Counted from the first letter of the stretch, positions 38,350-48,177 are shown. The stretch: DNA of 64,000 nt from Jiangella endophytica (GCF_003427025.1 NZ_QVAI01000012.1:172921-236920), one strand, 5' to 3'. Made by a program: numbers and translations. Notes: generated by a model not told the origin, from the sequence alone.

Positions 38350-40085
38350 TGACGCGGCGCCTGGCAGGTCTGCTCCGCGCTCATCTGGGCCGGTTGCTGG
38401 TCGCGGTGTCCGCGTCGGTGGCCACCGAGCTGGCCGCGCTGGCGCTGATGGGCACCGCCGCCTGGCTGCTGGCCCGGGCCGCCGAACAGCCGCCGCTGGC
38501 CGCGTTGTCGCTGGCCATCGTCGGCGTGCGCGCGTTCGCCACCGGCCGCGGCGTGTTCCGCTACGCCGAGCGGCTGGCCAGCCACGACGCCGCGCTGCGG
38601 GCGCTGGCGACGCTGCGCGGCCGGGTCTACGACGCGCTGGTGCCGCTGGCGCCGTCGGGACTGCCCGCCTACCGCAGCTCCGACCTGCTCAGCCGCATGG
38701 TCTCCGACGTCGAGGCCGTGCAGGACCTGGTCGTTCGGGTGCTGGTGCCGGTGAGCACGGCTGTCGTGGTGGCCGGCGTCGCCATCGGGTTCTCCGCGGT
38801 CGTGCTGCCGTCGGCGGCCGTGGTGCTGGCGGCCGGATTGGCGCTGGCCGGTCTGGTCGTGCCGCTGCTCATGGTGGCGACGGCGCGGCGCACCGCCCGG
38901 CGGCTGGCGCCGGCCCGGGCCGAGCTGGCGGCGCACCACACCGACCTGCTGCAGGGCAGCGCCGACCTCGCGGTGTTCGGTGCCACGGCGACGGCGCTGG
39001 ACGAGGCCGAGGCGGCCAGTCAGCGGCTGGCCCGGCTGGAGCGGCGCACGGCCCTGACGACGGCGCTCGCCGGTGCGGCGGCCATGCTCGTGCAGGGCGT
39101 CACGACGGTCGCGGTCACGGTGCTGGCGTTGGGCGCCCGCGACGACGGCGGGCTGGCCGGCGTCATGGTGCCGGTCGTCGCGCTGGTCGCGCTGATCTCG
39201 TTCGAGCCGGTACTGCCGCTGGTGCCGGCGGTGCAGCGGCTGCTGGAGGCGCGGTCGTCGCTGCGCCGGGTGCTGGCGGTGCTCGACACCCCGGCGCCGG
39301 TGGCCGAGCCGGGCGACGCCGCGCTGCCGGCGCCGGTGGCACCGGTCACCGTGGCGCTGCACGGCGTCTCGGTCCGCTATCCCGGTGCCGACGTCGACGC
39401 GGTCGACGGCGTCGACCTCGACCTCACCCCGGGCCGGCGGGTCGCCGTCGTCGGGGCCAGCGGGTCGGGCAAGAGCACGCTGCTGGCCTGCCTCATGCGT
39501 TTCATCGAGCCGTCGGCCGGGACCGTGCTGCTCAACGGTGCCGACGTGCGCCGCTACGACGGCGACGACGTTCGCGCCGTCGTCACCGGCGTCACCCAGG
39601 ACGCGCACCTGTTCCACACGTCGATCCGCGAGAACCTGCGGCTCGCCCGGCCCGCCGCCTCCGACGACGACCTGCTGGCCGCGCTCGAGACGGCCCGGCT
39701 GCGCGACTGGGTCGACTCGCTGCCCGCCGGGCTGGACACCATGGTCGGCGAGTCCGGCGGCCAGGTCTCCGGCGGTCAGCGCCAGCGGCTGGCGCTGACC
39801 CGGGCGCTGCTGGCCGACCCGCCGGTCGTGCTGCTGGACGAGCCGACCGAGGGCCTGGACCCGCGTACCGCCGACGACCTCATGACCGACCTGCTCGCCT
39901 CGACCCGCGGCCGCACGACGGTCGTCGTCACCCACCGCCTCGCCGGCCTGGACGCCGTCGACGAGATCGTCGTGATGGACGCCGGGCGGGTCGTGCAGCG
40001 CGGCACCCACGCCGAGTTGGTCGCCGTCGACGGCGCCTACCAGGACCTCTGGTGGGCGTCGCGCCCCGCGCTGGCCTCTGAATGA
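38349..40085 (+). CDS. cydC: Thiol/heme ABC exporter subunit CydC
   Basis: A 578-aa ABC half-transporter, partner of CydD. It has the membrane domain (HHTDLLQGSADLAVFGATA) and the ATPase motifs GASGSGKST, VSGGQRQR and LLDEPTEGLD. The ATG shares a base with the cydD stop (TGATG). The final TGA (40083-40085) is supplied by the left edge of a palindromic element that starts at 40081, so the C-terminus may have been set by its insertion. Confidence 0.93.
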   Translation: MTRRLAGLLRAHLGRLLVAVSASVATELAALALMGTAAWLLARAAEQPPLAALSLAIVGVRAFATGRGVFRYAERLASHDAALRALATLRGRVYDALVPLAPSGLPAYRSSDLLSRMVSDVEAVQDLVVRVLVPVSTAVVVAGVAIGFSAVVLPSAAVVLAAGLALAGLVVPLLMVATARRTARRLAPARAELAAHHTDLLQGSADLAVFGATATALDEAEAASQRLARLERRTALTTALAGAAAMLVQGVTTVAVTVLALGARDDGGLAGVMVPVVALVALISFEPVLPLVPAVQRLLEARSSLRRVLAVLDTPAPVAEPGDAALPAPVAPVTVALHGVSVRYPGADVDAVDGVDLDLTPGRRVAVVGASGSGKSTLLACLMRFIEPSAGTVLLNGADVRRYDGDDVRAVVTGVTQDAHLFHTSIRENLRLARPAASDDDLLAALETARLRDWVDSLPAGLDTMVGESGGQVSGGQRQRLALTRALLADPPVVLLDEPTEGLDPRTADDLMTDLLASTRGRTTVVVTHRLAGLDAVDEIVVMDAGRVVQRGTHAELVAVDGAYQDLWWASRPALASE

Positions 40086-40235
40086 TCACGTTAAGTGGGG
40101 GTGCTCCCGCTTGACGAGGAATGCATGCCGCGCGAAGCGGGAGAAGTCCTATGCCGGGCCTCGGCAGGGGAGTACTCGCTTCACCAGGCATGCATGCCTG
40201 GGTGAGCGTGAGCACCCCCACTTAACGTGATCATT
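40081..40235. repeat. Dispersed palindromic element, family E, copy 2
   Basis: Terminal arms of 26 bases (40081-40106 and 40210-40235) are perfect inverted repeats beginning AATGATCACGTTAAGTGGGG. The interior again has AGGCATGCATGCCT-type palindromes and a CGCGAAGCGGGAG segment. Its ends match copy 1 at 14724-14880. It lies between the convergent cydC and PLP-enzyme genes, includes the cydC stop, and ends five bases before the stop of the gene on the other strand. Confidence 0.78.
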
Positions 40236-40240
40236 CAAGG

Positions 40241-41314
40241 TCAGATCGTGTCGAGGGCGCCGGCGAGGTCGGCCCAGAGGTCCTCGACGTCCTCGATGCC
40301 CACGGAGAGCCGGAGCAGCGACTCGTCGACCGCCGTGCTCTCGGTGGGCCAGCGCCGCCGCCGTTCCAGCGACGACTCCACCCCGCCGAGGCTGGTCGAG
40401 TGCACCCACAGCCGGACGGCCGCGACCACGGCGTCGGCACCGGCCGCGCCGCCGGCCACCTCGATCGAGCACATCGTCCCCCAGCCGGGATGACGCACGA
40501 CGTTCACCGAGCGGTGGGCGCGCAGCCTGGACGCCAGCTCCGTGGCGTTGGCCTGGGCCCGCTCCAGCCGCACGGACAGCGTCCGCAGGCCGCGCACGGC
40601 GAGGTAGGCCTCCATCGGGCCGGGGATGGCGCCGTGCAGCCGGCGATGCGCGTCGAGCCGGTCGTGCAGGGCGTCGTCGGCCGTGACGACAGCGCCGAGG
40701 ACGACGTCGGAGTGCCCGGCCAGCAGCTTGGTGACGCTGTGCACGACGATGTCGGCGCCCAGCTCCAGCGGCCGCTGCAGCAGCGGCGTCGCGAACGTGT
40801 TGTCGACGACGGTGAGCGCGCCGGCCGCGCGGGCCGCCGTGGCCGCCGCCGCGATGTCGGCGACGTCGAGGTTCGGGTTGGTCGGCGACTCCAGCCACAC
40901 CATCGAGGCGCCTCGGGCCGCCGCGGCGATGCCGTCGGCGTCGGTGACCGGCAGCTGCCGCAGCGTCAGCCGGCCCTGTGCCGCCCGCTCGCGCAGCAGG
41001 TCCAGCACGCCCAGGTACGCGCAGTCGGGCGCGACGACGACGGCGCCCTCCGGCAGCAGCGACATGACCGCGTCGGACGCCGCGAGGCCCGACGCGTACG
41101 CCAGCGCGCGGCCGCCTTCGAGGCCGCCGAGCGCCGACTCCAGCGCCGTCCAGGTCGCGTTGCCGTAGCGGCCGTAGCCGACGTCGCCGCCGGCGTGGAA
41201 CGTCGAGGCGAACGTGACCGGCTCGTTCAGCGGGGCGTCGGCGTCGCGGGCAGGACGTCCGGCGGTGACGACACGGGTGGCGGGGGACTGGGACATGCCG
41301 CCAGTATCGGTCAC
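40241..41314 (-). CDS. Cys/Met-metabolism PLP-dependent enzyme (cystathionine gamma-synthase-like)
   Basis: A 357-aa (or 351-aa) type I fold aminotransferase-superfamily enzyme. The PLP pocket YASGLAASDAVMSLL, the ESPTNPNLDVADI strand and the Schiff-base lysine in HSVTKLLAGHSDVVLG identify the Cys/Met-metabolism family. Substrate (cystathionine, homoserine ester or methionine) cannot be told apart. GTG 41314 overlaps the upstream epimerase stop (GTGA); ATG 41296 is an alternative. Length is slightly shorter than typical (about 380-400), with a compact N-terminus. Confidence 0.88.
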   Translation of the reverse strand: MTDTGGMSQSPATRVVTAGRPARDADAPLNEPVTFASTFHAGGDVGYGRYGNATWTALESALGGLEGGRALAYASGLAASDAVMSLLPEGAVVVAPDCAYLGVLDLLRERAAQGRLTLRQLPVTDADGIAAAARGASMVWLESPTNPNLDVADIAAAATAARAAGALTVVDNTFATPLLQRPLELGADIVVHSVTKLLAGHSDVVLGAVVTADDALHDRLDAHRRLHGAIPGPMEAYLAVRGLRTLSVRLERAQANATELASRLRAHRSVNVVRHPGWGTMCSIEVAGGAAGADAVVAAVRLWVHSTSLGGVESSLERRRRWPTESTAVDESLLRLSVGIEDVEDLWADLAGALDTI

Positions 41315-42246
41315 GCCGTCGTCGCCGCGAGCGTCAGCGTCACCGTGGCGGTGCGCTGCTGGCCCGGCTCGATGCGGACCTGTGTCCCCGTGGTCGACCG
41401 CACGCCCGTCACTCCGGCGTCGGGCCAGCTGGTCGCGGGTTCCAGCGCGAGCACGTACGCCCCCGAGTACCACGGGAAGCCGGCCCGCCCACCCGCCTCC
41501 AGCCAGTACCACGCGTGCGGCATCAGCGAGGTGTCCCAGGTGAGGTCGGCCCGCAGCCCCAGGTCGTCGTTGACGATGCCGGCCCGTCCCTCCGTGAAGT
41601 CGGACAGGAACGCCAGCCGGCTGACCCCGGAACCCGGCGCCGGGATGCGGTCGAACCCGTCGCCTGGCCAGGCCGCCGGTGTCGTCGGGTCCAGCCAGAC
41701 GGTCCGGGCCGCGGTCTCGACGCGGGCGGCCGGGCCGACCAACGGAGCGCCGAACGCCGGGTGCTGGCTCCACGTCACCTCGACCGGCTCGGCGCCGTCG
41801 TTCGTCACCGTCTCCGTGACCGTGACCGACGGGCCGGCCACCTCGATGCGCTTCACGATCGAGAAGGGGCTGCGGACGAGGTCGGTGCGCAGCTCGACGG
41901 CGGCCCGGCCGTCGGCCGTCCAGTCGTAGGACGCCAGCCACGCCTCGCCGTGCATGCCCCACTCGACGCCGTGCTCCTGGCTCGGCGAGCCGGCGTTCGG
42001 GAACACCGTCTGCCAGCCGCCCGGGTAGGCCTGCATCAGCAGCGCCTCGCTGCTGCCGACGGTGACGTGCTCGCCGCGCGGCCGCAGCCCCCACCGGGTG
42101 CGCCACATGACGTCGACGTCGAGCGGGCGCCAGCGCACCGACGTCACGTCGCCACCCTTGCCGGGCACGACGTCGACGCTGAGGTCGTCGGAGGTGAGGT
42201 GGAGGATCTCCCAGCCGCGATGGGACGACACGCTCGGTTCGGTCAC
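41311..42246 (-). CDS. Aldose 1-epimerase-like protein
   Basis: A 311-aa beta-sandwich epimerase-like protein. The segment VPGKGGDVTSVRWRPLDVDVMWRTRWG resembles the first galactose-mutarotase block. The His motifs GMHGEAWLASYDW and QHPAFGAPL supply the two catalytic-like His, and a Glu lies in VLALEPATSW. The real sugar is unknown. It is upstream of, and coupled to, the PLP enzyme gene and 9 bases downstream of the MFS gene. Confidence 0.82.
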   Translation of the reverse strand: MTEPSVSSHRGWEILHLTSDDLSVDVVPGKGGDVTSVRWRPLDVDVMWRTRWGLRPRGEHVTVGSSEALLMQAYPGGWQTVFPNAGSPSQEHGVEWGMHGEAWLASYDWTADGRAAVELRTDLVRSPFSIVKRIEVAGPSVTVTETVTNDGAEPVEVTWSQHPAFGAPLVGPAARVETAARTVWLDPTTPAAWPGDGFDRIPAPGSGVSRLAFLSDFTEGRAGIVNDDLGLRADLTWDTSLMPHAWYWLEAGGRAGFPWYSGAYVLALEPATSWPDAGVTGVRSTTGTQVRIEPGQQRTATVTLTLAATTA

Positions 42247-42255
42247 GCCGCTACC

Positions 42256-43527
42256 TTAGGGCTCCGGGTGCCGGGCGTCGTAGCGGACGAAGCGGCGTTG
42301 CGTCACGGCCAGCACGCTGACGATGACCACGCAGGCCAGCCCGCCGATGATGGCCGCCCACGCCTCGCTGCTGAGCTCGGCCATCGAGCCCAGCACCAGG
42401 TCGCCCAGCCGCGGGCCGCCCGCCACCACGACGATGAACACGCCCTGCAGCCGCCCGCGCATCTCGTCCGGCGTGGCCGCCTGCAGGATCGTCATCCGGA
42501 AGACGGCGCTGACGGTGTCGGCGGCGCCGGCCAGCACCATGCAGAACACCGCGGGCCAGAGCGCCCAGTGGACGACGCCGTCGTCCGGGCCGGTGACGAC
42601 CAGGAGCACCAGGCCGAACGCGACCACCGACAGCGCCCACGCGATGATCGCGACCACCACGGCGAGGCCCTGCCGGCGCACGTGTCCCAGCGGCCCGGAG
42701 AACAGGCCGGCCAGGAACGCGCCGACCGCCATGCCTGCCACCAGGATGCCCACCGTCGTCGACCCGCCGCCGAGCACCGCCGCCGCGACGGCCGGGAACA
42801 GCACCCGGGGCATCGCCAGCACCATGGCGCACAGGTCGACGATGAACGTCATGCGCACGTTCGGGCGCGTCCGCAGATACGACAGGCCCTCCAGCACCGA
42901 GCTCAGCCCGGCCCGGCGCACCAGTCCCTGCGGCGGCAACGGCGGCAGCGCGAACAGTGTGGTCAGCGCGAACGTCAGCAGCACCGCCTCGATGCTGTAC
43001 GTCCAGCCGTAGCCGACCGAGTCGATCAGCACACCGGCCAGCAGCGGGCCGATCGTCAGGCCGAGGCTCATCGACATGCTGCCGAGCGCGTTCGCCGCGG
43101 GCAGCAGCGGGCCGGGCAGCAGCCGGGGGATGATCGCCGTCCGCGCGGGGGAGTTCACCGCGAAGAACCCGTTCTGGACCGCGACCAGTGCGTACAGCAA
43201 CCACACCTGGCCGAGGCCCAGCCAGGCCTGCACGGCGAACGCGGTCGCCACCAGCAGCAGCCCGGTCGAGCTGACGATGACGACCCGCCGCCGGTCGTAC
43301 GCGTCGACGATCGCCCCGCCGTAGAGGCCGAGCGCGACCAGTGGCGCCAGCGCGAACAACCCGACCAGCCCGACGTTGAACGTCGACCCGGTCAGGTCGT
43401 ACACCTGCAACCCGACGGCGACGGTGGTGAGGTGGGTGCCGATGCCGGACAGCGAGATGCCGATCCAGAGCCGGCGATACGGAACGCTGACCTTGAGCGG
43501 CGTCACGTCCAAAAGCAGCCGGCGCAC
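42256..43527 (-). CDS. MFS transporter (enterobactin-exporter-like)
   Basis: A 423-aa protein with 12 predicted helices. Helix 1-2 and the loop GLFALAPLVALGLYGGAIVDAYDRRRVV correspond to the MFS A-motif region of MFS_3/EntS-type exporters. LQAATPDEMRGRLQGVFIVVVAGGPRLGDLVLG in the second half is also characteristic of this group. Substrate unknown. It is the first gene of a three-gene minus-strand run with the epimerase and the PLP enzyme. Confidence 0.86.
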   Translation of the reverse strand: MRRLLLDVTPLKVSVPYRRLWIGISLSGIGTHLTTVAVGLQVYDLTGSTFNVGLVGLFALAPLVALGLYGGAIVDAYDRRRVVIVSSTGLLLVATAFAVQAWLGLGQVWLLYALVAVQNGFFAVNSPARTAIIPRLLPGPLLPAANALGSMSMSLGLTIGPLLAGVLIDSVGYGWTYSIEAVLLTFALTTLFALPPLPPQGLVRRAGLSSVLEGLSYLRTRPNVRMTFIVDLCAMVLAMPRVLFPAVAAAVLGGGSTTVGILVAGMAVGAFLAGLFSGPLGHVRRQGLAVVVAIIAWALSVVAFGLVLLVVTGPDDGVVHWALWPAVFCMVLAGAADTVSAVFRMTILQAATPDEMRGRLQGVFIVVVAGGPRLGDLVLGSMAELSSEAWAAIIGGLACVVIVSVLAVTQRRFVRYDARHPEP

Positions 43528-43572
43528 CTGGACATCCTTCCAGTGGCGCCCCGGGTCCGGACGGACGGGTCC

Positions 43573-44421
43573 TCAGACGGGATCGAGGTCGGTGCCGCGC
43601 GAGACGGCCTCCCAGGTCAGGTACTCCGCGCGCAGCCGGTCCAGGCTGTCCGCGATCGCGTCGGCGGCATCGTTGCCCAGGACCAGCCGCAGCGGAGGCT
43701 CGTCCGCGTCGAGGGCGGCGCGGATGGCGGCGGCCGCCTTGGCCGGGTCGCCGGGCTGGGCGCCGTCGAAGGCGGTCTGCATGGCCCGGATCGGCCCGAC
43801 GACGGCGTCGTAGGCAGGGATCGGGGCGGTCATCCGCATCGCCCCGCCATGCAGGCCGGTCCGGAACGCGCCCGGCTCGACGATGAGCACCCGGATCCCG
43901 AACGGCGCCACCTCGGCGGCCAGCGCCTCCGAGTAGCCCTCGAGTGCGAACTTCGTCGCCGAGTACGCCGGCACCGCGGCGAACGACAGCCGCCCGCCCA
44001 TGCTGCTGATCTGAACGATCGCTCCCGAGCCACGCGTCCGCATGCCCGGCAGGACGGCGCGGACCAGCGCCGCCGGACCGAAGAAGTGCACGTCCATGAG
44101 GTCGCGCAGCTCCTCGTCGGTGGTCTCCTCGGCCGCGCCGATCAGTGCCCGGCCGGCGTTGTTCACCAGGACGTCGATGCGGCCGAACGCCTCTGCGGCG
44201 GCCTCGACGGCGGCGGGGATGCGGGCGGTGTCGGTGACGTCCAGCTCGACGGCGGCGACGTGGCCGGGGAACCGGTCGGCCAGGTCGTCGAGGGCGCCGG
44301 GCTTGCGGGCGGTCGCGACGACGGCGTCACCGGCGGTCAGGGCGGACTCGGTGATGGCTCGACCGAACCCGGACGTCGCGCCGGTGACCAGCCAGACACG
44401 GCCGGTGGCGGGGGTGATCAT
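43573..44421 (-). CDS. SDR-family oxidoreductase
   Basis: A 282-aa classical short-chain dehydrogenase. The cofactor motif TGATSGFG, the NNAG block, the catalytic Ser (ISSMGG) and the YSATK active site are all present. Acidic residues after strand 2 are lacking (ATARKPGALDD), which suggests NADP(H). The substrate is unknown. It lies ten bases downstream of the AraC-type regulator gene on the same strand and may be its partner. Confidence 0.9.
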   Translation of the reverse strand: MITPATGRVWLVTGATSGFGRAITESALTAGDAVVATARKPGALDDLADRFPGHVAAVELDVTDTARIPAAVEAAAEAFGRIDVLVNNAGRALIGAAEETTDEELRDLMDVHFFGPAALVRAVLPGMRTRGSGAIVQISSMGGRLSFAAVPAYSATKFALEGYSEALAAEVAPFGIRVLIVEPGAFRTGLHGGAMRMTAPIPAYDAVVGPIRAMQTAFDGAQPGDPAKAAAAIRAALDADEPPLRLVLGNDAADAIADSLDRLRAEYLTWEAVSRGTDLDPV

Positions 44422-44431
44422 GGTGGCGACC

Positions 44432-45316
44432 CTACGGAGCGCCGGCCGCCCGGGAATGTACGTTCTTGCGCTCGGCGGCCTCACGGGCATAGCGGCCGGG
44501 CGGGACGCCGACGAAGCGCTTGAAGTGCCGGGTGAAGTGGCTGAGGTCGAAGAACCCCGCCTCGTGGCCGGCGTCGCTCACCGGACGCCCGGCCAGCAGC
44601 AGCCGCTTGGCGTGGTCGACGCGCAGCTGCAGCTGGTAGGCGTGCGGCGGCATGCCGACGTCGGCGGTGAACAACCGGGTCAGGTGGTATGGGCTCAGCT
44701 CACTGACGCGGGCGAGGTCGGCCAGCGCGACCGGCGCGGCGTGGTGCTCGTGCAGGTAGTCGCGGGCCTGGCGGACGGCGCGGTGGGCGGGTGGGAGCGG
44801 ACGGCCTGAGCGGACCCGTGCGTGCCGGTGCAGCAGCCCGGCGACGAAGCCGAGCAGCCGCACGTCCTGGTTGAGCACCGAGGCCGTCCCCGGGCCGCCG
44901 GCCAGCGCCGCGTGGGCGCGGGCGAACCGGGCGACGGTGTGCGCGTCGGCGATCGTGAGGTCGCGGAAGAACGGCAGCCCGGCGGGCCGGCCGGCGATCT
45001 CGGCGGCGGTGGCGGCGACGGCGTCCGGTGCCAGGTAGAGGACGAGGTGCTCGGAGTCGCGGTCGCGGTGGTCGGGGTCGACAGGGGTGTGCGCCTCGCC
45101 CGGCATGACGACCGTGAGGCGCCGGGGCGGCACAACGTGGTACTCGCCGCGGTAACGGATGCCGCCGGGCAGGTCGAGGTTGAGGTTGAGCTGATAGCCG
45201 TCGTGCGTGTGCCGCGGGATGGCGACCGGCGGGCCGGGTGGGTAGCGGTACCACTCGAGCAGCACATCGCGGCGGAGCAGGCCGGTGACGTCGGTCCGCG
45301 GCGGGGGCGAGGTCAC
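44432..45316 (-). CDS. AraC-family transcriptional regulator
   Basis: A 294-aa regulator. The N-terminal cupin-like sensor domain includes PRHTHDGYQLNLNLDLPGGIRYRGEYHVVPPRRLTVVMPGEAHTP. The C-terminal domain has two AraC helix-turn-helix motifs (LADLARVSELSPYHLTRLFTADVGMPPHAYQLQLRVDHAKRLL; DAGHEAGFFDLSHFTRHFKRFVGVPPGRYAR). GTG 45316 lies at the sensor-domain edge; no strong ribosome binding site is seen. It probably controls the adjacent SDR gene. Confidence 0.86.
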   Translation of the reverse strand: MTSPPPRTDVTGLLRRDVLLEWYRYPPGPPVAIPRHTHDGYQLNLNLDLPGGIRYRGEYHVVPPRRLTVVMPGEAHTPVDPDHRDRDSEHLVLYLAPDAVAATAAEIAGRPAGLPFFRDLTIADAHTVARFARAHAALAGGPGTASVLNQDVRLLGFVAGLLHRHARVRSGRPLPPAHRAVRQARDYLHEHHAAPVALADLARVSELSPYHLTRLFTADVGMPPHAYQLQLRVDHAKRLLLAGRPVSDAGHEAGFFDLSHFTRHFKRFVGVPPGRYAREAAERKNVHSRAAGAP

Positions 45317-45383
45317 GCCGTCCAACCTAGGGCGCTCGTCACCCAGAGTGACGGCGGAGGTCGCATCACGATTCCGTAACGAC

Positions 45384-45425
45384 GAGTGGCCCCGTACCCC
45401 GCACGAGGCGGGGCCGGGGCCACTC
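45384..45425. terminator. Terminator hairpin between protease and AraC gene
   Basis: GAGTGGCCCCG (45384-45394) pairs with CGGGGCCACTC (45415-45425), with an inner CCCCGC-ACGAG-GCGGGG stem. It sits 30 bases beyond the stop of the LPXTG protease gene on the minus strand. No T tract is present. Confidence 0.75.
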
Positions 45426-45455
45426 GGGTCGATCTGGTGGTGCGTTACCCGATGA

Positions 45456-47705
45456 TCAGGCGGTGGTGGTGTTGCGGCGAGCGCGGACGGCAACCGCGGC
45501 ACCGCCGGCCAGCAGCAGCGCGATGCCGCCGACGATCATCCAGGTGGTGCCGGACGAACCGGTGTCGGGGAGGTCGTCGTCGCCGCCCTCACCGTTGCCG
45601 CCGTCCTCGTCGCCACCGCCGCCGTTCGCCACGGTGAACGTGGCCACGGCCTCGGAGTCGGCCAGCTCGGGGTCGCCGCCCTCGAGGGTCGCCTGAGCGG
45701 TGATGGTGTACTCACCCTCCGGCAGGTCCTCGGCCGGGTCGAACGTCCAGTTGCCGGCGTCGTCGATCTGGAACTCGCCGGCCCACTCGTCGACGTCGTC
45801 GTCGCCCTCGGCACGAAGGCCCAGGCGCGGCTGCACGTCGTCGCCAGCGGCGTCGGCGGCGGCCTGCTCGAGCAGCAGGCCGATGGAGGCACCAGCGAAC
45901 GAGGTGCCCTCGAAGTTGACGTCACCGGTGACGGTCGAGCCGTCCTCGGGCGCCGTGATGGTGACGTCGGCCGCCTCGATGCCGAGGTCGGCGACGGTCG
46001 CCTTCTGGGTGTCGTCCTCGAAGGTCTGCGTCACGACGGCGTCGAACCGCACGCCGACCGGCAGGTCGCTCTCGGGGGCGAGCGCCCAGGCGCCGTCCTC
46101 GTTGACCTCGACCGAGCCGAACTCGGCGTCGCCGACCGTCAGCGCGACGGTGGCGCCGGGCTGGCCGGTGCCGGAGAACTCCGGACGGGCGTTGCCGGTG
46201 GTCTGGCCGTCGGTCGGGGAGTCGACCGCGAGCTCCTCGACCGGAGGCGCCTCGGTGACCGTCCACGAGCCCTCGGCGACCTCGGACTGCGAGTGGTTGC
46301 CGTAGAACGCCTGGACGGCGTAGCTGTGCTCGCCCGGCTCCAGAGCGTCCGGAAGGGCCACGGAGAACGTGCCGTCGGCCGCGACGTCACCCTCGACCGC
46401 CTCGCCGCCGTCGACGGAGACCGTGACGCGGTGGTCGGTGGTGGCGCCCTCGACCGAGCCCTCGAAGGTGACGGACTCGCCGGACTCGCCCTCGGGGGAG
46501 GTGACCGCCGGGGTGTTCACCGCGACGTTGAGCTCCCACTGGTTGCCCAGGACGTCCAGCGCGTTGTACTGGCCGCCGGACACCGCGAAGCCGATGCCGA
46601 AGTCACCGGTGCTGCAGTCGGGGCCGAAGTTCGAGCCCGAGTTCACGCCGAGGGCGTAGTTGCCGACGACGATCGAGCCGCCGCTGTCGCCGCCCAGCAT
46701 GCAGGCGTCGAAGATGAAGCCGGTGACCGTCTCGCCCGTGTTGAAGGTGACGGACTCCTCGGCGCTCTGGATCTGGCCACAGGTCCAGCCGGAGGTGGAA
46801 CCCGACTTGCAGGCCTCGGCGCCGACGACGGCGTCGATGGTGCCGTGGACCGTGACGGAGTTGGCGTCGGGGTTGCCCTCGCCGCCACCCCAACCGGCGA
46901 CCTGGGGGACGCCCTCGAAGTCGGAGTTGGTGATGTCGACCAGGCCGGCGTCGTAGTTGTCGAAGTCCGGGCCGAAGTGCATGGAGCCGTCGGTGATGGC
47001 GCCGAGCTCGTCGCCCACGTTCAGCGGCGGCTGCGGCGTCTGCGGCGGGCCGATCGGGCCCTCCAGCGGCAGGTGGAACACCGGGCCGGACAGCTGCTCG
47101 TAGGTGCTGCCGTCCACGCCGCAGTGACCCGCGGTGAGGTAACGGTCGGCGCCGTCGGGCGTGTAGCCGCTGAAGCCGACCGAGCAGCGGTAGCCGCTGC
47201 CGTCCGGGTTGGCCTGGGTGAAGAAGCCGTAGCCGCCCTTGTGGTCGACCTTGGGCTCGAAGTCGTAGTCGGAGTAGTCGCGCTCCTCGGGAGCGCCGAT
47301 CTCGACCTTGGCGCCGACCGCCTCGGCAGCGGCCACGTCGGCCTCCGCCTCGACGTACAGCGTCACGTCCTGGCCGTCGATGACCGTGGCGTTGATGTTC
47401 ACGCCGGCGTCGACGAGCTGAGCGGACACGTCGGCGGCGACCTTGGCGGCCGCCGCGTTGGCGAGGTACTCCTCGGCCGACAGGCCGAGGTCACGCTGGA
47501 TGGCCTCCACGAGACCGGTAGGGAGCTCATCGGCCTGGGGGGCGAACGCCTCCGCGGCGAACGTCTGCAGAGTCCCGGTGACGGTCTCTTCCTCAGCCGA
47601 AGCGGCCGTGGAAGAGATGACGACGCCCGTGCTCACGAGAGCGCAGACGCCCAGCACACCGGAGACCCGTGCGACGCCACGACGGCGCAGCAGGGCTGTG
47701 CTCAC
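45456..47705 (-). CDS. Secreted, sortase-anchored S1-family serine protease
   Basis: A 749-aa pre-pro-protease. A signal peptide ends near ASA-37. A pro-segment with SAEEYLANAAAAKVAAD follows. The trypsin-like domain has His194 (TAGHCG), Asp252 (NYDAGLVD) and Ser341 (GGDSGGS), the streptogrisin/alpha-lytic arrangement. Three Ig-like repeat domains follow, then an acidic Gly/Asp linker, LPDTG at about 712-716, a helix and a basic tail, which is a full sortase signal. GTG 47705 is supported by GGAG 6 bases upstream. It is likely anchored to peptidoglycan. Confidence 0.9.
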   Translation of the reverse strand: MSTALLRRRGVARVSGVLGVCALVSTGVVISSTAASAEEETVTGTLQTFAAEAFAPQADELPTGLVEAIQRDLGLSAEEYLANAAAAKVAADVSAQLVDAGVNINATVIDGQDVTLYVEAEADVAAAEAVGAKVEIGAPEERDYSDYDFEPKVDHKGGYGFFTQANPDGSGYRCSVGFSGYTPDGADRYLTAGHCGVDGSTYEQLSGPVFHLPLEGPIGPPQTPQPPLNVGDELGAITDGSMHFGPDFDNYDAGLVDITNSDFEGVPQVAGWGGGEGNPDANSVTVHGTIDAVVGAEACKSGSTSGWTCGQIQSAEESVTFNTGETVTGFIFDACMLGGDSGGSIVVGNYALGVNSGSNFGPDCSTGDFGIGFAVSGGQYNALDVLGNQWELNVAVNTPAVTSPEGESGESVTFEGSVEGATTDHRVTVSVDGGEAVEGDVAADGTFSVALPDALEPGEHSYAVQAFYGNHSQSEVAEGSWTVTEAPPVEELAVDSPTDGQTTGNARPEFSGTGQPGATVALTVGDAEFGSVEVNEDGAWALAPESDLPVGVRFDAVVTQTFEDDTQKATVADLGIEAADVTITAPEDGSTVTGDVNFEGTSFAGASIGLLLEQAAADAAGDDVQPRLGLRAEGDDDVDEWAGEFQIDDAGNWTFDPAEDLPEGEYTITAQATLEGGDPELADSEAVATFTVANGGGGDEDGGNGEGGDDDLPDTGSSGTTWMIVGGIALLLAGGAAVAVRARRNTTTA

Positions 47706-48177
47706 AGTTACTCCAAAATGAAATGTCATTGACATGGAATGGTTCCGGTGCTCCGCCGGCGGGGTGGAACTGCCGACGGGTACCCCGGAGCCTGTGTCAC
47801 CCTACAGCACCGTTCAGACCCATATTCAAGTACTCGGTACCTATCAGGGTGAATGTCCGACATCACTCTGTGTGACGAGAAATTTGAATGCTCAAGTGGT
47901 GAATTTCGCAAATCGGACACAACCGCGGGATTGACCGTTGGTGTCACTCAAGAGATGTGCAGGTCGGCTCGCGTGTCGCGGAGGCCCGTGAGCGGGCTCG
48001 GGCCTGCATCCGCGGGAGTGCGGCGCGCGGTGCGACCGGCGGCCCTGACGGTGATCGGTCGCGGAGTTCGGGCGATGGTGACGACACGGGTGGCGCGGTC
48101 GTATAGCGCGCGTATAGCCGGCGCTGGTGCGGGTGGTGCCACTGTGACGGCTGGGGTCGGCGGGACCGGGCGGGGGG
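47706..48177. other. Intergenic region between paralogous protease genes
   Basis: A 472-base gap with no credible gene. On the minus strand TTGAAT (about 47825), 19 bases, then TAGGGT resembles a promoter for the first protease gene. An AT-richer stretch near 47880-47930 stands out from the GC-rich surroundings. Open frames on either strand lack ribosome binding sites and codon bias. Confidence 0.45.

Noticed and set aside
41515..44523. A 1002-codon open frame on the plus strand
   Set aside because: It runs antisense to the epimerase, MFS and SDR genes, which have clear family motifs. The composition is typical of a shadow frame.
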